DNA from: Maratus speciosus
Lineage: Eukaryota > Arthropoda > Arachnida > Araneae > Salticidae
Length of the DNA: 64,000 bases
Direction of reading: 5' to 3'
Assembly: GCA_963932465.1 (NCBI GenBank)
Contig: OZ010788.1
Location: 202,184,559 to 202,248,558 of the forward strand
Shown here: positions 1 through 11,956 of the stretch, in pieces
How the letters are laid out: the number at the start of each line of letters is the position of its first letter
How positions within the stretch are numbered: position 1 is the stretch's first letter
The notes under the pieces: generated by a model
Told to the model about the DNA's origin: nothing
The model's database searches: none
Seen by the model: the letters and a program-made list of their open reading frames with translations, nothing else
Position numbers and translations under genes: made by a program

Positions 1-138
1 CGCTCACCTACTACGAGGGGGAAAACTTAACATATTCATTATAGACCTAACCTAAATGAATTAAAACAATTTTCAGCTTTCCCCTAATTAATTTCGAATT
101 CGGCCTTTTTTTCCTCCCCTACCACCGGGCTAAAGGGC

Positions 139-500
139 CTAGGCTGTTTGCGAAGAGGCCGTCTAATTAGAAAATTATCTTCCTTTTTTTTCAATTGGCC
201 TGATATTGCAAAGAGCCTAGCAGCTTTAGGCTAATTGGAAAATAATCATTTTTTTTCTGTGAGCCTGATATATTTTCAGTCTTATTGCGCAAAGAATCTG
301 TGGAGAGTTAGGCTAATTGGAAATTATCCATTTAATTTCCTAATCAGCTTCATGCTTTTTCAGACTCATTGCAATAAGCACATGTAGTTTTATGCTTAGT
401 AGAAAATTATTCAAAATGACCACCGATGACCACGTGTTTGTCCAAATAGCCTAGATTCATCAAAGGTTTTGCCAATATGTCCGAGATATTGAATATTTAA
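139..500 (+). repeat. Left arm of the foldback element
   Basis: Three to four degenerate 80-90 bp units with TTAGGCTAATTGG boxes near 226 and 307. The reverse complement of 4910-5296 aligns along its whole length, including the GACCACCGATGACCACGTG stretch near 419 and its partner near 4970. Confidence 0.75.
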
Positions 501-639
501 GCGTACGTTTCGCATAAAAAATAGAAGGAGGTTCTTAAAATGCTTATAAAAAATGTATAAGAAAACTGTCTTATTGTCATTAATTCGAGTGATTTTTTAA
601 GGTTTATTTTGATGTTTTTTTTCCCTAACACCCCGTGCA

Positions 640-1760
640 GAAATATCAATACAATCTGCAGATAAGGCAGATTTTTAATGTTTTCCAAGAATTACGTATA
701 GAAGATAGGTTGCGCAATGAAAATAATTAACATGTATAAGAAAAATTGCTGTATCAATAAGATCTGCAGATGAAGCCGATCATTGATGGTTTTTTCCCCC
801 TAAATGTAGAGAAGATATGGGTTGCTAATGAAAATAATTATAAAAAAATACATCTGAAAATTTCTGCCATAGTGAAATCAAAGAATCAGGCAGATTTTTA
901 ATGTTTTCCCAGCGTTACAGAGAAGACGGATTCATGTATGATAATAATTACAAAACTTACATAAGAAAATTTTTGTATCAATAAAATCTGCAGATAAGGC
1001 AGATTTTTAATGATTTTTTTCCGGAATTTCGTACAGAATAGGAGTTGCCAATGAAAATAATTACAAAAAATAATTTCTACAATGAAATCTGCAGATGAGG
1101 CTGATTTTTAATGTTTTCTTGGCATTACGTAGAAAAAATTGGTTGCTGAATGAAAATAAATATAAAATTTAAATAAGAAAAATTGCTGTATCGATGAAGT
1201 CCACAAATAAGGCAAATCTTTTATTTTTTCCTCTACATTACGTAGGGATTTGTTGCTATGAAAATCTTAAAAAATATATGAGAAAGTTTCTGCAGTTATG
1301 AAATTTGCGGATGAGGCAGATTTTTAAAATGTTTTCCGAGTTTTACATAGAGAATATTGATTGCTGAATGAAAATAATTATAAAACATGCATAAGAAATT
1401 TTTTTTAATCAACAAAATCTGCAGATGAGGCATATTTTGATATTTTCCCAGCATTACTTATAGAAAACAGGTTGCTTAATTAAGATTATTATAAAACATA
1501 CATAAGAAAATTGTTGTATTACTAGCGAGCAGGTGCAGTTGAGGTAAAATTTTCATTTTCTTTCGTGTACCTAGAGAAAATGTGTTGCTTAATAAAAGTA
1601 ATTATAAAAAATATGTATAATATAAAATAGCTGTATCAATAAAATTTGCAGATGAGGCAAATTTTTTGTGTTTTTTCAATATTAAATTAGAGAAGAATGA
1701 CTTCCGAATGAAATTAGTCACAGCTAGTATATACGAAAACTGCCGTATTGACAGATATGA
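640..1760 (+). repeat. Tandem array, unit about 110 bp, forward half
   Basis: About ten units, each with a CTGCAGATGAGGCAGATTTT-like core followed by AATGTTTTCC, an ATTACGTAGAGAA-like box and GAATGAAAATAATTATAAAA. Cores lie near 655, 763, 885, 987, 1088, 1200, 1306, 1418, 1533 and 1647, a spacing of about 100-120 bp. Units are diverged, so the array is old. No coding potential. Confidence 0.8.
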
Positions 1761-2099
1761 CTTATGCTTCTGGTTATCTGAGATCAGTGACTACTTTAAT
1801 TTTAAGTTCGTAGAACACTTATAATAAAAATAAACTCGCAATGCATCTGAATATCTCAGATTATTCACTTAGCAGTGTATTATTTCTACGTAATGCTAAA
1901 TATAACATTCTGCTTTGTCTGCAGATTTTTTTGTACATCTTTACATGTGGAGGGTAAAATTGACTTCTAAAAAATAGTGTTTATTAACTTTAATTATCAA
2001 CCCGATGCAAAAATGAAATCTCTCAAAGCAATTTTCTTTTCTTTTCTTTCTTTTCTTTTTTTTGAGGGGAGGGGGGGGGGGGTAATTCATTTCATTCAG

Positions 2100-2960
2100 C
2101 AACCAATTTTCTCTACATAATGCTAGGAAAATATTAATAATGTGCCTCATTTGCAGATTTCATTATTACAGAAATTTTCTGGTGTATTTTTTACAATTGA
2201 TTTCATTTATCAACCCATCTTCTCTACATTATGCTGGGAAACATTAAAAATCTGTCTCATCTGCAGATTTCATCATTGCAGAAATTTCCTTATATATTAT
2301 AAATTATTATTAATATAAATCTTATATGTTATAAATTATTACTTTATAATTATTTTCATTAGCTACACATAATCTCTATACAATGTTGCGAAACATTAAA
2401 ATCAGGCTCATCTGCTGACTTCATTGTAGAAATTATTTTTTATAATTATTTTCATTGGCAACTCATATTCTCTACGTAATTATGGAAAAAAATCATTAAA
2501 AATCTGCCTCATCTGCAGATTTTATTGATACAAAAATTTTCTTATATAAGTTTTATAATTATTTTCATTCAGGAATCCATCTTCTCTTCGTAACATTGGA
2601 CACAAAAAATCTCCCTCATCTGAAGATTTCATTAATACAGAAATTTTCATATATATTTTTCATAATAAGTTTGATGTGACGATTCATCTTCGCTACATGA
2701 TGTTGCGGAAACATTAAAAATCTGATTAATCTGCAGATTTTATTATTGCAGAAATTTTCTTATACATTTTTTATAATTATTTTTATACGCAACCAATTTC
2801 TCTAACTTAATGTTGTGAAAACACTAAAAATCTGTATCATCTGCAGAATCCATTGATAAATCAATTTTTTTACATAAGTCTTATAAATATCATTATGCAT
2901 CCCATCTGCTCTATTTATTGCTGAGAAAACATTGAAAATATGCCCCATCTGCAAATTTTG
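2100..2960 (-). repeat. Tandem array, unit about 110 bp, inverted half
   Basis: About eight units in opposite orientation to the 640-1760 half, with GCCTCATCTGCAGATT-like cores near 2142, 2254, 2405, 2509, 2612, 2727, 2836 and 2942. A G-rich run lies just before it at 2064-2082. The two halves could fold into a long, imperfect hairpin. Confidence 0.8.
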
Positions 2961-3011
2961 TTGATTGCCCGCATGGGGTGTTTGCGAAAAATGTACCCTT
3001 AAAATAAAAAT

Positions 3012-3225
3012 GAAGTATCTTAATTACTTGCGTATAAGCCGCTGATAAAATAAATATGTTCTAAACCAGAAACTTTACTTAATAAATAACGTCAAATAAG
3101 TACCAATTGGAAATAAGTTAAATTTTATTAAATAAAATTTCTGATAAGAAACAAAGTTATTTCAACCGCGGCTTATATGCCGGAACTTGCGGTATTCGCT
3201 AATCTTAGATACTTAGGCGCATTAA
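3012..3225. repeat. Small imperfect inverted repeat
   Basis: AAGTATCTTAATTACTTGCG with GTATAAGCCGC on the left is matched in inverse by GCGGCTTATATGCC and AGATACTT on the right. Possibly a short MITE inside the foldback element; ends are not sharp. Confidence 0.35.
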
Positions 3226-3254
3226 TGAAATCTGTCAATGACAGTTTCCTTATA

Positions 3255-4858
3255 GGGGAGATGGGGGCACATGTGAACATCGCAGTTTTTCGATAGTTAC
3301 TATAAGCTTTTTTATTTGAAAAAAATTACTAAATATGATAGCATCTGTAGACATATGGTAAAAATTTTTTGAAGCTCTATGACATTTTGTTTGTCCTCTG
3401 TAGCCAAAACACTGTTTTTAGATCTCAAAAGTAAAATCATTGCTCCAAGTTCATAAGCGAATAATTTTATTTATTTATTCCTTTATTTGAATTTGAGTGT
3501 TTTACCATATACTATGAATACTAATAAACATTTTTGATAAAATTCTTTTTCTAATAAAATTGAGAAATGTTAATTATTCATCAATTTAACAGAAGCAGCA
3601 ATGTGGGGCACTTGTGAACAGGCTAGTTGGGGGTAGATATGAACAGTTCATAAGTACCCCAATAATCATTCTGTGATTCTGTTTCTTTCAGTTAACTTAA
3701 TGAGAGATAATGTCAGTTCCATTATCTACAATTTTCCTGAAATTGAAGATATTTTCCTCTCACAAAGTTGACTTTGTATTGAAACTTCCACAAACACATC
3801 TTTCAGCAAATACATAAAGAACAACAGGCTCGTCTACGTTCAATTGTACTTTAAATAAATTTAATATTTTCTAAAATGCAATAAGTGTTATATATTATTT
3901 TACTAAACGGTTTACAACAATATTTTTTATGCATTGTTAATACAAAAGTATTACTTTGAACAACTTTGCAAATTTTTCTTTTACATTTGTTCTAACCTTG
4001 CAATGATGACTTACTTCCATCTCTAAAGCATTTATGTATATGATGCTTTGAATGGAGATAGATACCAGTAATATTTTAAGAAAGTACAATTTTTAAACTG
4101 ATAACTACCGTAAAATCCCGATTGTACCCCCCCCCCCTTTCTTTCAAAAGCAAAAGAAGTTGGGGGGGGGGGTGGTTACAGTCGAGATTTTTTTTAATCA
4201 TTAAAAAACCCTTCTTTATCTATAATTTACAAGAAAATAAGGCAAATACAGGAGTGAGAACCTTTCGTATTTCGGCAGATTTCCGATAAATAGTATGTAA
4301 ATGCCCCCTCCCTAAAATTTCCCCCAAACAAAAACCCTTAAACAAAATTTAAAAGTTTTAATTTCTTTTTTTAAATTGCTTCTTTATTTTTTTATTTTAT
4401 TGCAACAATACTTAATGAATCATCTAAGACTCTCCCCACCAAATCTACTTATTTTCATTTTATAATCTTTTGCTTAAACATATCACGCAGAAACTAGAGA
4501 AATATACATATATATTTTTCTTTATGTGGAATTTAAAAGGTAATATAACTAATGATTACTATGACAAATGAATAAAGGAATAAAAAGCACATTAAAGGAT
4601 ATTTTTTCCTTGTGTTCACATGTGCCCCACGTGTGTTCACAACTGCCCCGCTGATGGGGCACATGTGAACAATTTTTTGATTTTATAAAACTATTAAAAA
4701 ATGTAAGAAGAACTATACAGGTGATTTTGAAAAAAAAATACCATGTGCAAAAGAAAGTTCTGTTTACTATATTAAGTAGTTTTTGTTTATCGAAATTAAT
4801 CCAGTTATGAGAAAAAGCTATATTTATGCCAACTGTTCACATGTGCCCCCATCTCCCC
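3255..4858 (+). mobile_element. 1.6 kb TA-flanked MITE, copy A
   Basis: Terminal inverted repeats begin GGGGAGATGGGGGCACAT and are bounded by TA on each side (3253-3254 and 4859-4860). There is no ORF, so it depends on a transposase elsewhere. The TA duplication fits the Tc1/mariner/pogo group. A motif GGGGCACATGTGAAC occurs at both ends and again in inverted and direct form near 4614-4670. A C-run/G-run pair lies near 4127-4173. Copies B and C in this window are nearly identical along the full length. Confidence 0.85.
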
Positions 4859-4909
4859 TACATTTTTGAAATCATTTTAAATTCCTCCTCCAATTTTTTT
4901 TGCTGAAAG

Positions 4910-5296
4910 TCAAACATTCACTATCTTGGACTTAATGGAATAAATTGGATGAAACGACGATGTTTGTACAAGTACGTGATCATCAGTGGTCATTTTGGGT
5001 CATTTTATAAGTAACCTAAAACTGCATATGCTCATTGCAATGAGCCTGAAAAAAAATCAAGTTGATAGAGAAATAAATGGATAATTTCCAATTAGCCTAA
5101 CTTTCCACAGGCTCTTTGCAATAAGCTTGAAAAATATCAGGCTGATTGAGAAACAAATGATCATTTTCCAATTAGCCTAAAGTTGCTTAGGCTCTTTGCA
5201 ATAAGCCTGAAAAATATCAGGCTGATTGGAAAAGGGAAGATGATCCTCCATTTAGCCGGACTCTTTGCAAAGAGCCGGATTTCTCAATTAGCCTAC
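4910..5296 (-). repeat. Right arm of the foldback element
   Basis: Inverted partner of 139-500. It contains CAATTAGCCTAA boxes near 5090 and 5173 and CTCTTTGCAATAAGC boxes at similar spacing. It follows directly on the MITE that ends at 4858. Confidence 0.75.
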
Positions 5297-6435
5297 GACA
5301 TATATAAGGGACCACCACCAAAATGAGCACTTTCCAACTAAAAGGAATTTACAGTACCAGAGCATTTGTTCAAAAAGCATTTACATGTTAAAAATAAATG
5401 CCTTCAAAATTTGGAGTTCCTAGCAAATAGTATGTACCTAAAATGATATAATTCAGAAATTTTTCATCTCTCATTAGAAGATCTGGTTAGTTTTTACCTG
5501 AGTACTAAATGCCTTTTGAGGGTAGAAAATGTCACTAAGTTCTAGTTGCTTGGTATTTAAAATACCTTATCCCTAATAATAATAAAATACTATACCTAAA
5601 AAGTTTATCACTTTTCAGCATCTTTTATGTATTTATATATTTTGACAATTTTAAAGTGTTTGGAATAAAAAAAAAATTAAAATGTTTAATGTAATAATTA
5701 TTACGTTAAAGATTTTAGTCTAGCAGAGGGCAATAAAACCTCGGAAATATACGATTGCATAAATTGCATTCAGTAAAACTGTTGGTTACATCAAAATTCC
5801 TAAAAAAATGTGCAGTTTGTGGCAGATCTGAGATATTGCTGAAAAGACCAAAGGGACATATACAAAACGTTAACAAAAAAGATGGACTCTAAAGCACTTT
5901 ATCACAGTGGCTTTACCGTATTTAAACTTGTTATAATGTTTTAAAAATAGGCATACTTAAGAGCCATAATTCTTTTAAAAGTTAAGTAGAACATAATTTT
6001 TTATTATTATTAGTATGTTTTTTTTATTAAATCGCCAACGTCTGCTACATTCATATTTTTGTCTTAACACTTTTAGTATGTCTAAAATATTTAAGTTACT
6101 TTACTTCGTCCCATTATGTTTTACACTGCTTCATAAAAATTATTGTTTAGATTGAAACTCCAGAAGGCATCTTACCCCAATCTTGGGATGAGATGCCGAA
6201 AAGCAAGCGTTTACAAAAACGAAATTCTTTTTGTAATATCTGTAAAATGAAATAGGTTTTTAAATAATGCATAAAAGTACAAACTTGAACGAGAAATCAA
6301 TGAACAACAAATAAAAACAACAGGCGATTTTTAAAACAATTAAGACAAAAACTACGGCATCTTCACCCAATCTACCCTATCATTATTTTAGTATTCCTTT
6401 CTCAATTAAAATTTTGTAATTAAACTTTATAATAC
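5297..6435. other. Intergenic, no feature recognised
   Basis: AT-rich sequence without a credible ORF, RNA gene or inverted repeat that I can see. Confidence 0.5.
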
Positions 6436-7028
6436 TAAGGCAAGGTGCTCTATTTTCGCTCCCAGTCACTTTTAAGCCCTTGGAAGTTGTAATTTTCAGT
6501 GAAAACCTACCAAATTTGGATTTTACTTTGAGTAACTATCCATGCACATAGAAACATAGGCAATCTCGTACAAAAACATTTTAACAATGCAAAAAATGGT
6601 TTTTCAAAAATATCTTTGCATGGCAAAAGCAAAAAAAATGGTCCCAATTTCGTCCTAATAAAAAAATACAATAAGATGAGGCTAAACTTATAACTAAATC
6701 AAAATTTATTTCAAATTAACTACCGTATACACGCGTGTATAAATCGACTCGTGTATAAGTCAACCCCCCAATTCTTCAGCAAAATTTAAAAAAAAATTGA
6801 ATTTTCGTGTATAAGTCGAACCACATTTCTGGTAGTACGTTGAAAAATGACTTGCAATCGAGAATTAAAAAAAAAATAAAATAAATAATAAATTTTAATT
6901 AAATTAGTAAACTTTTTCACGCTTCTAATCAGACTTTTTTTTTTAATTCAACGTTTTAAAACAGTATAATTATGTAAAACTGAAGAAGCTTAAACTATTT
7001 TGTAACCTGTTCACATCAATTAACGATA

Positions 7029-10000
7029 GGGGAGATGGGGGCACATGTGAACAGTTCGCATAAATATAGCTTTTTCTCATAACTGGATTAATTTCGATAA
7101 ACAAAAACTACTTAATATAGTAAACAGAACTTTCTTTTGCACATGGTATTTTTTTCAAAATCACCTGTATAGTTCTTCTTACATTTTTTAATAGTTTTAT
7201 AAAATCAAAAAATTGTTCACATGTGCCCCATCAGCGGGGCAGTTGTGAACACACGTGGGGCACATGTGAACACAAGGAAAAAATATCCTTTAATGTGCTT
7301 TTTATTCCTTTATTCATTTGTCATAGTAATCATTAGTTATATTACCTTTTAAATTCCCCATAAAGAAAAATATATAGGGGAGATGGGGGCACATGTGAAC
7401 ACGAGGCACATGTGAACATCGCAGTTTTTCGATAGTTACTATAAGCTTTTTTATTTGAAAAAAATTACTAAAGATGATAGCATCTGTAGACATATGGTAA
7501 AAATTTTTTGAAGCTCTATGACATTTTGTTTGTCCTCTGTAGCCAAAACACTGTTTTTAGATCTCAAAAGTAAAATCATTGCTCCAAGTTCATAAGCGAA
7601 TAATTTTATTTATTTATTCCTTTATTTGAATTTGAGTGTTTTACCATATACTATGAATACTAATAAACATTTTTGATAAAATTCTTTTTCTAATAAAATT
7701 GAGAAATGTTAATTATTCATCAATTTAACAGAAGCAGCAATGTGGGGCACTTGTGAACAGGCTAGTTGGGGTAGATATGAACAGTTCATAAGTACCCCAA
7801 TAATCATTCTGTGATTCTGTTTCTTTCAGTTAACTTAATGAGAGATAATGTCAGTTCCATTATCTACAATTTTCCTGAAATTGAAGATACTTTCCTCTCA
7901 CAAAGTTGATTTTGTATTGAAACTTCCACAAACACATCTTTCAGCAAATACATAAAGAACAACAGGCTCGTCTACGTTCAATTGTACTTTAAATAAATTT
8001 AATATTTTCTAAAATGCAATAAGTGTTATATATTATTTTACTAAACGGTTTACAACAATATTTTTTATGCATTGTTAATACAAAAGTATTACTTTGAACA
8101 ACTTTGCAAATTTTTCTTTTACATTTGTTCTAACCTTGCAATGATGACTTACTTCCATCTCTAAAACATTTATGTATATGATGCTTTGAATGGAGATAGA
8201 TACCAGTAATATTTTAAGAAAGTACAATTTTTAAACTGATAACTACCGTAAAATCCCGATTGTACCCCCCCCCCCCCACTCTTTCAAAAGCAAAAGAAGT
8301 TGGGGGGTGGTTACAGTCGAGATTTTTTTTAAACATTAAAAAACCCTTCTTTATCTATAATTTACAAGAAAATAAGGCAAATACAGGAGTGAGAATCTTT
8401 CGTATTTCGGCAGATTTCCGATAAATAGTATGTAAATGCCCCCTCCCTAAAATTTCCTCCAAACAAAAACCCTTAAACAAAATTTAAAAGTTTTAATTTC
8501 TTTTTTTAAATTGCTTCTTTATTTTTTTATTTTATTGCAACAATACTTAATGAATCATCTAAGACTCTCCCCACCAAATCTACTTATTTTCATTTTATAA
8601 TCTTTTGCTTAAACATATCACGCAGAAACTAGAGAAATATACATATATATTTTTCTTTATGGGGAATTTAAAAGGTAATATAACTAATGATTACTATGAC
8701 AAATGAATAAAGGAATAAAAAGCACATTAAAGGATATTTTTTCCTTGTGTTCACATGTGCCCCACGTGTGTTCACAACTGCTCCGCTGATGGGGCACATG
8801 TGAACAATTTTTTGATTTTATAAAACTATTAAAAAATGTAATAAGAACTATACAGGTGATTTTGAAAAAAATACCATGTGCAAAAGAAAGTTCTGTTTAC
8901 TATATTAAGTAGTTTTTGTTTATCGAAATTAATCCAGTTATGAGAAAAAGCTATATTTATGCGAACTGTTCACATGTGCCCCCATCTCCCCTATGTATAT
9001 TTCTCTAGTTTCTGCGTGATATGTTTAAGCAAAAGATTATAAAATGAAAATAAGTAGATTTGGTGGGGAGAGTCTTAGATGATTCATTAAGTATTGTTGC
9101 AATAAAATAAAAAAATAAAGAAGCAATTTAAAAAAAGAAATTAAAACTTTTAAATTTTGTTTAAGGGTTTTTGTTTGGGGGAAATTTTAGGGAGGGGGCA
9201 TTTACATACTATTTATCGGAAATCTGCCGAAATACGAAAGATTCTCACTCCTGTATTTGCCTTATTTTCTTGTAAATTATAGATAAAGAACGGTTTTTTA
9301 ATGTTTAAAAAAAATCTTGACTGTAACCACCCCCCAACTTCTTTTGCTTTTGAAAGAGTGGGGGGGGGGGGGGGGGTACAATCGGGATTTTACGGTAGTT
9401 ATCAGTTTAAAAATTGTACTTTCTTAAAATATTACTGGTATCTATCTCCATTCAAAGCATCATATACATAAATGTTTTAGAGATGGAAGTAAGTCATCAT
9501 TGCAAGGTTAGAACAAATGTAAAAGAAAAATTTGCAAAGTTGTTCAAAGTAATACTTTTGTATTAACAATGCATAAAAAATATTGTTGTAAACCGTTTAG
9601 TAAAATAATATATAACACTTATTGCATTTTAGAAAATATTAAATTTATTTAAAGTACAATTGAACGTAGACGAGCCTGTTGTTCTTTATGTATTTGCTGA
9701 AAGATGTGTTTGTGGAAGTTTCAATACAAAATCAACTTTGTGAGAGGAAAGTATCTTCAATTTCAGGAAAATTGTAGATAATGGAACTGACATTATCTCT
9801 CATTAAGTTAACTGAAAGAAACAGAATCACAGAATTATTATTGGGGTACTTATGAACTGTTCATATCTACCCCCAACTAGCCTGTTCACAAGTGCCCCAC
9901 ATTGCTGCTTCTGTTAAATTGATGAATAATTAACATTTCTCAATTTTATTAGAAAAAGAATTTTATCAAAAATGTTTATTAGTATTCATAGTATATGGTA

Positions 10001-10265
10001 AAACACTCAAATTCAAATAAAGGAATAAATAAATAAAATTATTCGCTTATGAACTTGGAGCAATGATTTTACTTTTGAGATCTAAAAACAGTGTTTTGGC
10101 TACAGAGGACAAACAAAATGTCATAGAGCTTCAAAAAATTTTTACCATATGTCTACAGATGCTATCATCTTTAGTAATTTTTTTCAAATAAAAAAGCTTA
10201 TAGTAACTATCGAAAAACTGCGATGTTCACATGTGCCCCGTGTTCACATGTGCCCCCATCTCCCC
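7029..10265 (-). mobile_element. 1.6 kb TA-flanked MITE, copy B, split by copy C
   Basis: Same family as copy A but in inverse orientation. Ends are GGGGAGATGGGGGCAC at 7029 and its complement ending 10265, with TA at 7027-7028 and 10266-10267. The body continues from 7374 to 8994 around copy C. Net length is about 1620 bp. At the 10.2 kb end it has an extra subterminal GTTCACATGTGCCCC copy that copy A lacks and copy C shares. Confidence 0.85.
7377..8991 (+). mobile_element. 1.6 kb TA-flanked MITE, copy C, inside copy B
   Basis: Full-length forward copy, 1615 bp, flanked by TA at 7375-7376 and 8992-8993. Deleting it with one TA restores AAAAATATATATGTATATTT, exactly the sequence found at that position in copy A (read inversely near 4500). 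This fixes the insertion order as B first, then C. Confidence 0.88.
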
Positions 10266-10629
10266 TACTTAAAAAGAAAAAAAATTCTTTCAAAAATCTA
10301 TTCAAACCTTATTTACAAGGGTAAACAACTTCTTAGACCGCTAAAATATGGTTCTTCTTCGTTTTGTAGGACTTTTAGGAGAGATATCTAGAAGCATTCT
10401 CAAGTTGAACTCTTTTTAAAAAGGGGATTAAAATGTTGAAAGGAATGCTCCTGCATTAAAGGGAATTCTATCCCAAGAGAAAATGGATGCAGAACAATTA
10501 CAGGGTCATTATTATTGAGCTTTATTTGTCAATCACAGGGAAATGACAATTGTTCGCTTTTATATCTTATGTGATTACTTAAAAGACTTGCCCATTCGCC
10601 GATTATCTGCGATTTTTTCTTTCTCTTTT

Positions 10630-11138
10630 GGTGCGTTCGTAATTATATAAATACGTAGCACCTATAGTCGTCGTTCAGTCCGTCCGTCCGCATATAACAG
10701 AGTAAAAACTACCCAACCGAATGGTCTGAAATTTTAAATATATGATTGTTGCAAAATTTTGTCGAGCCATTTCAAATTAATCGGATGTATAGTTTAATTA
10801 CAGGGACCGTCAAAAGTTTTTCTTTACATTACGGCCAATGGGAAAAATTATTGCAAGTGCATTTTAATGATGTTTCAGCCTTCCGAATGGTCTGAAATTT
10901 TAAATATATGATTGTTGCAAAATGTTGTCGAGCCATTTCAAATTTTATGAAAATCGGATGTATAGTTTAATTACAGGGACAGTCAAAAGTTTTCCGTTAC
11001 ATTACGGGGAATGGGAAAATTTTTTTTGCAAGTGCATTTAAATGATGTTACAGACTATGCACTTATGAAGTGCAAAGAAATATACATTAAGTGGGGTGCA
11101 AAAAATAATTATAAAACTAGTTATACTACGAACGCACC
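10630..11138. mobile_element. Short TIR element with 166-bp internal repeat
   Basis: Ends GGTGCGTTCGTAATTATA (10630) and its near-perfect inverse ending 11138. Inside, a 166-bp unit starting CCGAATGGTCTGAAATTTT is repeated in tandem (10717 and 10883). A TTCAGTCCGTCCGTCCG stretch lies near 10674. No ORF. Target duplication unclear. Confidence 0.55.
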
Positions 11139-11956
11139 TCATTTGCCACGTTTGACGAGCAATTTCCAACTTATTTTAATATCTCGTGTATAAGTCGAAC
11201 ACCCAATTTTCAACTCCCAAATTTTGTCTAAAATTCTTCGACTTATACACGAGTACATACGGTAATTAATTTAATTTACCTTTAACTAAGGCACAAAGAA
11301 ATGTACTATTAATAAGTGGATTAACAATACAAAGAAACATTAGCTATCCAAACATGAGGAACACATATATATTTTTTAGGGGGGGGGAGGGCTCTTGAGC
11401 ATATTTCGTGTGACCAAGTGCAGCATTGAATATACTGAACTCCATTGTTCTCCATGCTTATCACCAGAAAAGTGATTAAAGCAGATAGGACACTCTGTAT
11501 CATTATCGCCACCATTATCACTTGTATTATCGTCATAAAGAATGTTAACAGAAGAGTCACTTTCGTCATCAGAGTCGCTGGATAGGTCACGTTTGGAATT
11601 TTTATATGGCAGATTCTTCCCCTTTCCCTTGAAAGTGGGGGGTGCCATAAGTTTTTTTTTCAGGAGAGCGTTTCTTCTTCGCTTGCGAATCTTTTACTTT
11701 GTTTTTATGCGGAGATCTAGTGATCAATGTTGCTGAACCTCTTCGGACAGAAGTTGTTCTGTGAGCACTGGCACTTCCCTGATCTGTTTGGGGTGATGGC
11801 AGCAACCGTTTGCTGAACCTGGCCCCTTGATGATGTTTGATAAGCTACCATGAAATTTTCGCCAGACGGAGAGTGATGGGGTTTCGCCAAAAAATTTTCA
11901 GGTCCAAAAATGTTGGGGTTAAATGGCATGGTGCCCGTCTTTTTTAAACTATTGAG

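Larger units (their letters stand above)
139..5296. mobile_element. Foldback-type element with tandem-repeat arms
   Basis: The two ends are inverted copies of each other: about 139-500 pairs with about 4910-5296. Both arms are built from an 80-90 bp tandem unit containing the motif TTAGGCTAATTGGAAAAT and an AAGAGCCT box. Inside lie a second tandem array (about 640-2960) that switches orientation near 1.9-2.1 kb, and a later MITE (3255-4858). Inverted arms made of direct repeats resemble Drosophila FB elements. No transposase ORF is present and no clear target duplication was found, so family assignment is by structure only. Confidence 0.7.
6723..11262. mobile_element. TIR element with CCGTAT ends, interrupted
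   Basis: Left end CCGTATACACGCGTGTATAA and right end, read inversely, CCGTATGTACTCGTGTATAA. Both continue into CTCGTGTATAAGTCGA boxes, which also recur subterminally near 6752, 6812 and 11182. TA flanks both ends (6721-6722 and 11263-11264). Without the inserted MITE B (7029-10265) and the 10630-11138 element it is about 0.8 kb with no ORF, so it is non-autonomous. Confidence 0.75.

Noticed and set aside
640..2960. Regularly spaced repeats considered as a CRISPR array
   Set aside because: Unit length, divergence, orientation switch and eukaryotic context rule this out. The units form a diverged satellite.
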